A DNA stretch of 49,728 bases from Deltaproteobacteria bacterium. GTDB lineage: Bacteria; Lernaellota; Lernaellaia; JACKCT01. The stretch is from contig JADLEX010000125.1 of NCBI GenBank assembly GCA_020845895.1, positions 1-49,728 on the forward strand, given 5' to 3'. The position numbers and the translations under genes are program-made. A model generated the notes under the pieces. The model was not told the DNA's origin, searched no databases, and saw only the letters and a program-made list of their open reading frames with translations. Below are positions 48,066 through 49,728 of the stretch, in pieces; within the stretch, counting starts at the first letter, position 1; each line of letters starts with the position of its first letter.

Positions 48066-48452
48066 TTAGACGCAGAAGTTCGTGAAGCACTCGGTGCCGC
48101 AGGGGCTGAACTCTTCGCACGAGCCGCCCGCGTTGTAGGCGTCGCCGCACGCACACAGGCAGTCGGTGTAGCCTTCGGCGCACGACTCCCAGTAGCTTTC
48201 CGAGAAGCCCATGCACTCGTCCACGCTCGCGAACCCGTCGCACTCGACGGTGATTTCGCACATCGATTCGGGCGTGCACGCGGCATCGTCGTCATCGGCC
48301 GCGTCGTCATCCGCGTCGTCATCCGTGTCGTCGTCGGCGTCGTCATCGGCCGCATCGTCATCATCGTCGTCATCGTCGTCGCCGCAGGCGACCACGCTAC
48401 CCGCCGCCAACATCAGCGACGCGGTGAGCAGGAGCATCCAGAACGCTTTCAT
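48066..48452 (-). CDS. Small Cys-rich Asp-stalk lipoprotein
   Basis: A 128-aa lipoprotein. The signal ends in VVAC (Cys23), followed at once by GDDDDDDDDD and DDDA/DDDT units to about residue 56. The remaining 70 or so residues contain 12 Cys, consistent with a compact disulfide-bonded domain (CTPESMC, TDCLCAC, PCGTECFTNFC). GGAGG lies six bases before the ATG. I recognise no family. It sits between the type III restriction-modification genes and the penicillin acylase gene, with its own terminator-type hairpin. The stalk makes up about a quarter of the protein. Confidence 0.85.
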   Translation of the reverse strand: MKAFWMLLLTASLMLAAGSVVACGDDDDDDDDDAADDDADDDTDDDADDDAADDDDAACTPESMCEITVECDGFASVDECMGFSESYWESCAEGYTDCLCACGDAYNAGGSCEEFSPCGTECFTNFCV

Positions 48453-48530
48453 GTCGCACCTCCAAATTTGGCTCGCGCCATCGTGAAAGGGCGCGTTTAC
48501 CCGAACGCGGCGCGTTTGAAAAGGGCGAGA

Positions 48531-48598
48531 CCCTCACCCCGGCTCCCTTCGCTCACCACCCCTCTCCCGCCCGGCGGGAGAGGGGCCGGGGGTGAGGG
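48531..48598. repeat. Long nested palindromic element (REP-like)
   Basis: Outer arms CCCTCACCCC (48531-48540) and GGGGTGAGGG (48589-48598) enclose a perfect 13-bp inner palindrome, CCCCTCTCCCGCC/GGCGGGAGAGGGG (48559-48585) with a one-base loop. From memory, elements of this exact flavour occur dispersed in many GC-rich genomes. It lies five bases after the stop of the penicillin acylase gene and may also act as its transcription terminator. Confidence 0.8.
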
Positions 48599-48603
48599 CC
48601 GAC

Positions 48604-49728
48604 TTATTTCGCCGGGCGCTTCAAAATCACCGTCGCCGCTTTGGCCGCGCGGGACAGATCTTCGTCGCGATGGAGCAGCGGGTAGTCGCCGCCTTCGTAC
48701 CAGCCGAGCAGCAGGTTCGCGTAGGACGGATGCCGGCCGATCTCGGACTGCCCGCCGGGGATCGCGAAGCGCGCCTCGCCGGGAGCGGCCATGTCGATCG
48801 CGAAACGCAGCGACGAGTAGTTCGTCGCGTCGAACGAATGCCCGAGCCGGTAGGTGCCGCTCGACACCGTCGCCGCGTCGCCGCCGAAGGGCAGCGGCGG
48901 CAGCCGATAGAACTTGCCGATCGCCTTCGCCTCGGCGAGCGGATGCTCGAAATACAGCTTGTGCAGGTCGCCCCACGTCGCCGTGTCGAGCCGCGCGCCG
49001 AACATCTTGCGCAGGCGCGCCGCCGCGTCGGCGAGGGCGTCCTCGACCAATACGTCGCGTTCGAGCGCGCTGCCCCACCACACGGTTTTTTCGCGCGGGA
49101 GCGCGTCGGCCAGAATCGGGCCGAAGGGATCGCGCCAAAGGTACGCCCCGCGCGCGCCCGCGGGGATCTGCGCGGCGAGCCGCCGCTGGAAGCTGTCGAG
49201 AAAGACCTCCCAGTAGAGCGCCCCCGGCGAATCGGCACGCACGGCCTTTTTCCACGAGCGCAACGTGGCCAGGGCATCCTGCGCGTCGGGCGAACGCGGC
49301 GCGACGCCCAGCACGATCGGCAGCAGCTTGTCGGCCTGATTGCTGTGCAGATCGGACTGCGTCTCGCGCATGTCGGCGAGGGTGAGTTTGTCCTTGGCTT
49401 TGAGCTTTTCGACGATGCGGTCGTGGCGGTACGGCGCGGGATACGACGATGTGATCTTGTCCGCCGCCGCGTGGTCGGGCCGGTTGTTCGCCGTGACGAT
49501 GATCCCCGATTTGGGATCGTACGCGCCGGGGCGCGCGTCGTGCGCCATCAGGCCCGTCCACTCCTGCGCCGAGGTGCGTCCGTCCTTGGGCAGCACGCCG
49601 GTGTAACCGGTGCGCTCGGGGATATCGCCCGTGACCGACCAGCCGATGTGCCCATCGACATCCGCGTACACAAGGTTGAGGGCAAGCGAGCCGAAGTCGC
49701 CCGCGAGCGCGGAAACGTCCTTTGCCGA
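48604..49728 (-). CDS. Penicillin acylase-family protein, C-terminal part (5' end off window)
   Basis: An open frame of 374 residues that runs through the right edge, so only the C-terminal part of the protein is present. SLALNLVYADVDGHIGW and TGVLPKDGRTSAQEWTG, with IIVTANNRPD, match the beta-chain region of penicillin amidase Ntn hydrolases. The catalytic N-terminal Ser of the beta chain lies outside the window. Members are secreted or periplasmic amidases acting on N-acyl compounds, including homoserine lactones. The internal GTG at 49671 is not a real start because family sequence continues upstream of it. A palindromic repeat follows the stop. Confidence 0.85.
   Translation of the reverse strand, partial: SAKDVSALAGDFGSLALNLVYADVDGHIGWSVTGDIPERTGYTGVLPKDGRTSAQEWTGLMAHDARPGAYDPKSGIIVTANNRPDHAAADKITSSYPAPYRHDRIVEKLKAKDKLTLADMRETQSDLHSNQADKLLPIVLGVAPRSPDAQDALATLRSWKKAVRADSPGALYWEVFLDSFQRRLAAQIPAGARGAYLWRDPFGPILADALPREKTVWWGSALERDVLVEDALADAAARLRKMFGARLDTATWGDLHKLYFEHPLAEAKAIGKFYRLPPLPFGGDAATVSSGTYRLGHSFDATNYSSLRFAIDMAAPGEARFAIPGGQSEIGRHPSYANLLLGWYEGGDYPLLHRDEDLSRAAKAATVILKRPAK

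Overview
The window looks like a contiguous chromosomal segment of a GC-rich, Gram-negative-type bacterium. Coding density is high, genes sit on both strands, and many products are lipoproteins or exported proteins. A periplasmic MltA, an outer-membrane-type beta-barrel and a PlsB-like acyltransferase all imply a two-membrane envelope. Eight exported proteins carry long Asp-rich low-complexity stretches built on a DDDxx pattern. From memory, such stretches are common in deltaproteobacterial-type lineages (Bradymonadales, Myxococcota relatives, Lernaellota-like genomes). I cannot assign the organism more precisely from sequence alone. I see no tRNA, rRNA, CRISPR array, transposase or prophage.

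Layout. 0.1-2.5 kb (+): RmlD followed by a GT39-like membrane glycosyltransferase (surface polysaccharide). 2.6-6.3 kb: two Asp-stalk lipoproteins facing each other, one of them a lipase, with overlapping 3' ends. 6.3-6.8 kb: greA. 6.9-11.8 kb (-): two tandem paralogous secreted proteins. Each has a signal peptide, propeller-like repeats with two embedded phage-virion-like modules, an IPT/TIG domain, an Asp-rich tail and a terminal GGCCGC. 12-17 kb: MltA, a MOFRL glycerate 2-kinase and a HelD-like helicase. 17-19 kb (-): a patatin-like phospholipase and an unknown membrane protein. 19.3-24.9 kb: two more Asp-stalk lipoproteins and a C25 (gingipain-like) peptidase. 24.9-29.4 kb (-): an operon of transketolase, an MBL-fold hydrolase and a NodU/TobZ-type carbamoyltransferase. 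29.5-31.5 kb (-): an FGE-fold lipoprotein translationally coupled to an endonuclease/exonuclease/phosphatase-fold lipoprotein. 31.7-35.8 kb (+): a GT4 glycosyltransferase, a beta-barrel protein with a strong promoter and terminator, and an FadH/Old-Yellow-Enzyme-type reductase. 35.8-41.2 kb (-): a small lipoprotein, then a glycerolipid-type operon (PlsB-like acyltransferase, a degenerate GpsA-like protein, a HAD/APP1-like phosphatase), then an SGNH hydrolase. 41.3-43.1 kb (-): an SCP2-like protein and an iron-dependent alcohol dehydrogenase. 43.4-47.8 kb (-): a complete type III restriction-modification pair whose modification subunit has an AT-rich recognition domain. 48-49.7 kb (-): a Cys-rich Asp-stalk lipoprotein, a palindromic repeat and the C-terminal part of a penicillin acylase-family protein that runs off the right edge.

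The most distinctive theme is protein anchoring. Six proteins have an N-terminal lipid-attachment Cys followed by an Asp-rich stalk. The two tandem paralogs reverse this order: the Asp-rich stalk is at the C terminus and the chain ends in a Gly/Cys cluster with no following membrane helix. This could be a C-terminal surface-anchoring tag. The shared 5' element, shared 3' hairpin and phage-like inserted modules of the pair also deserve a closer look.
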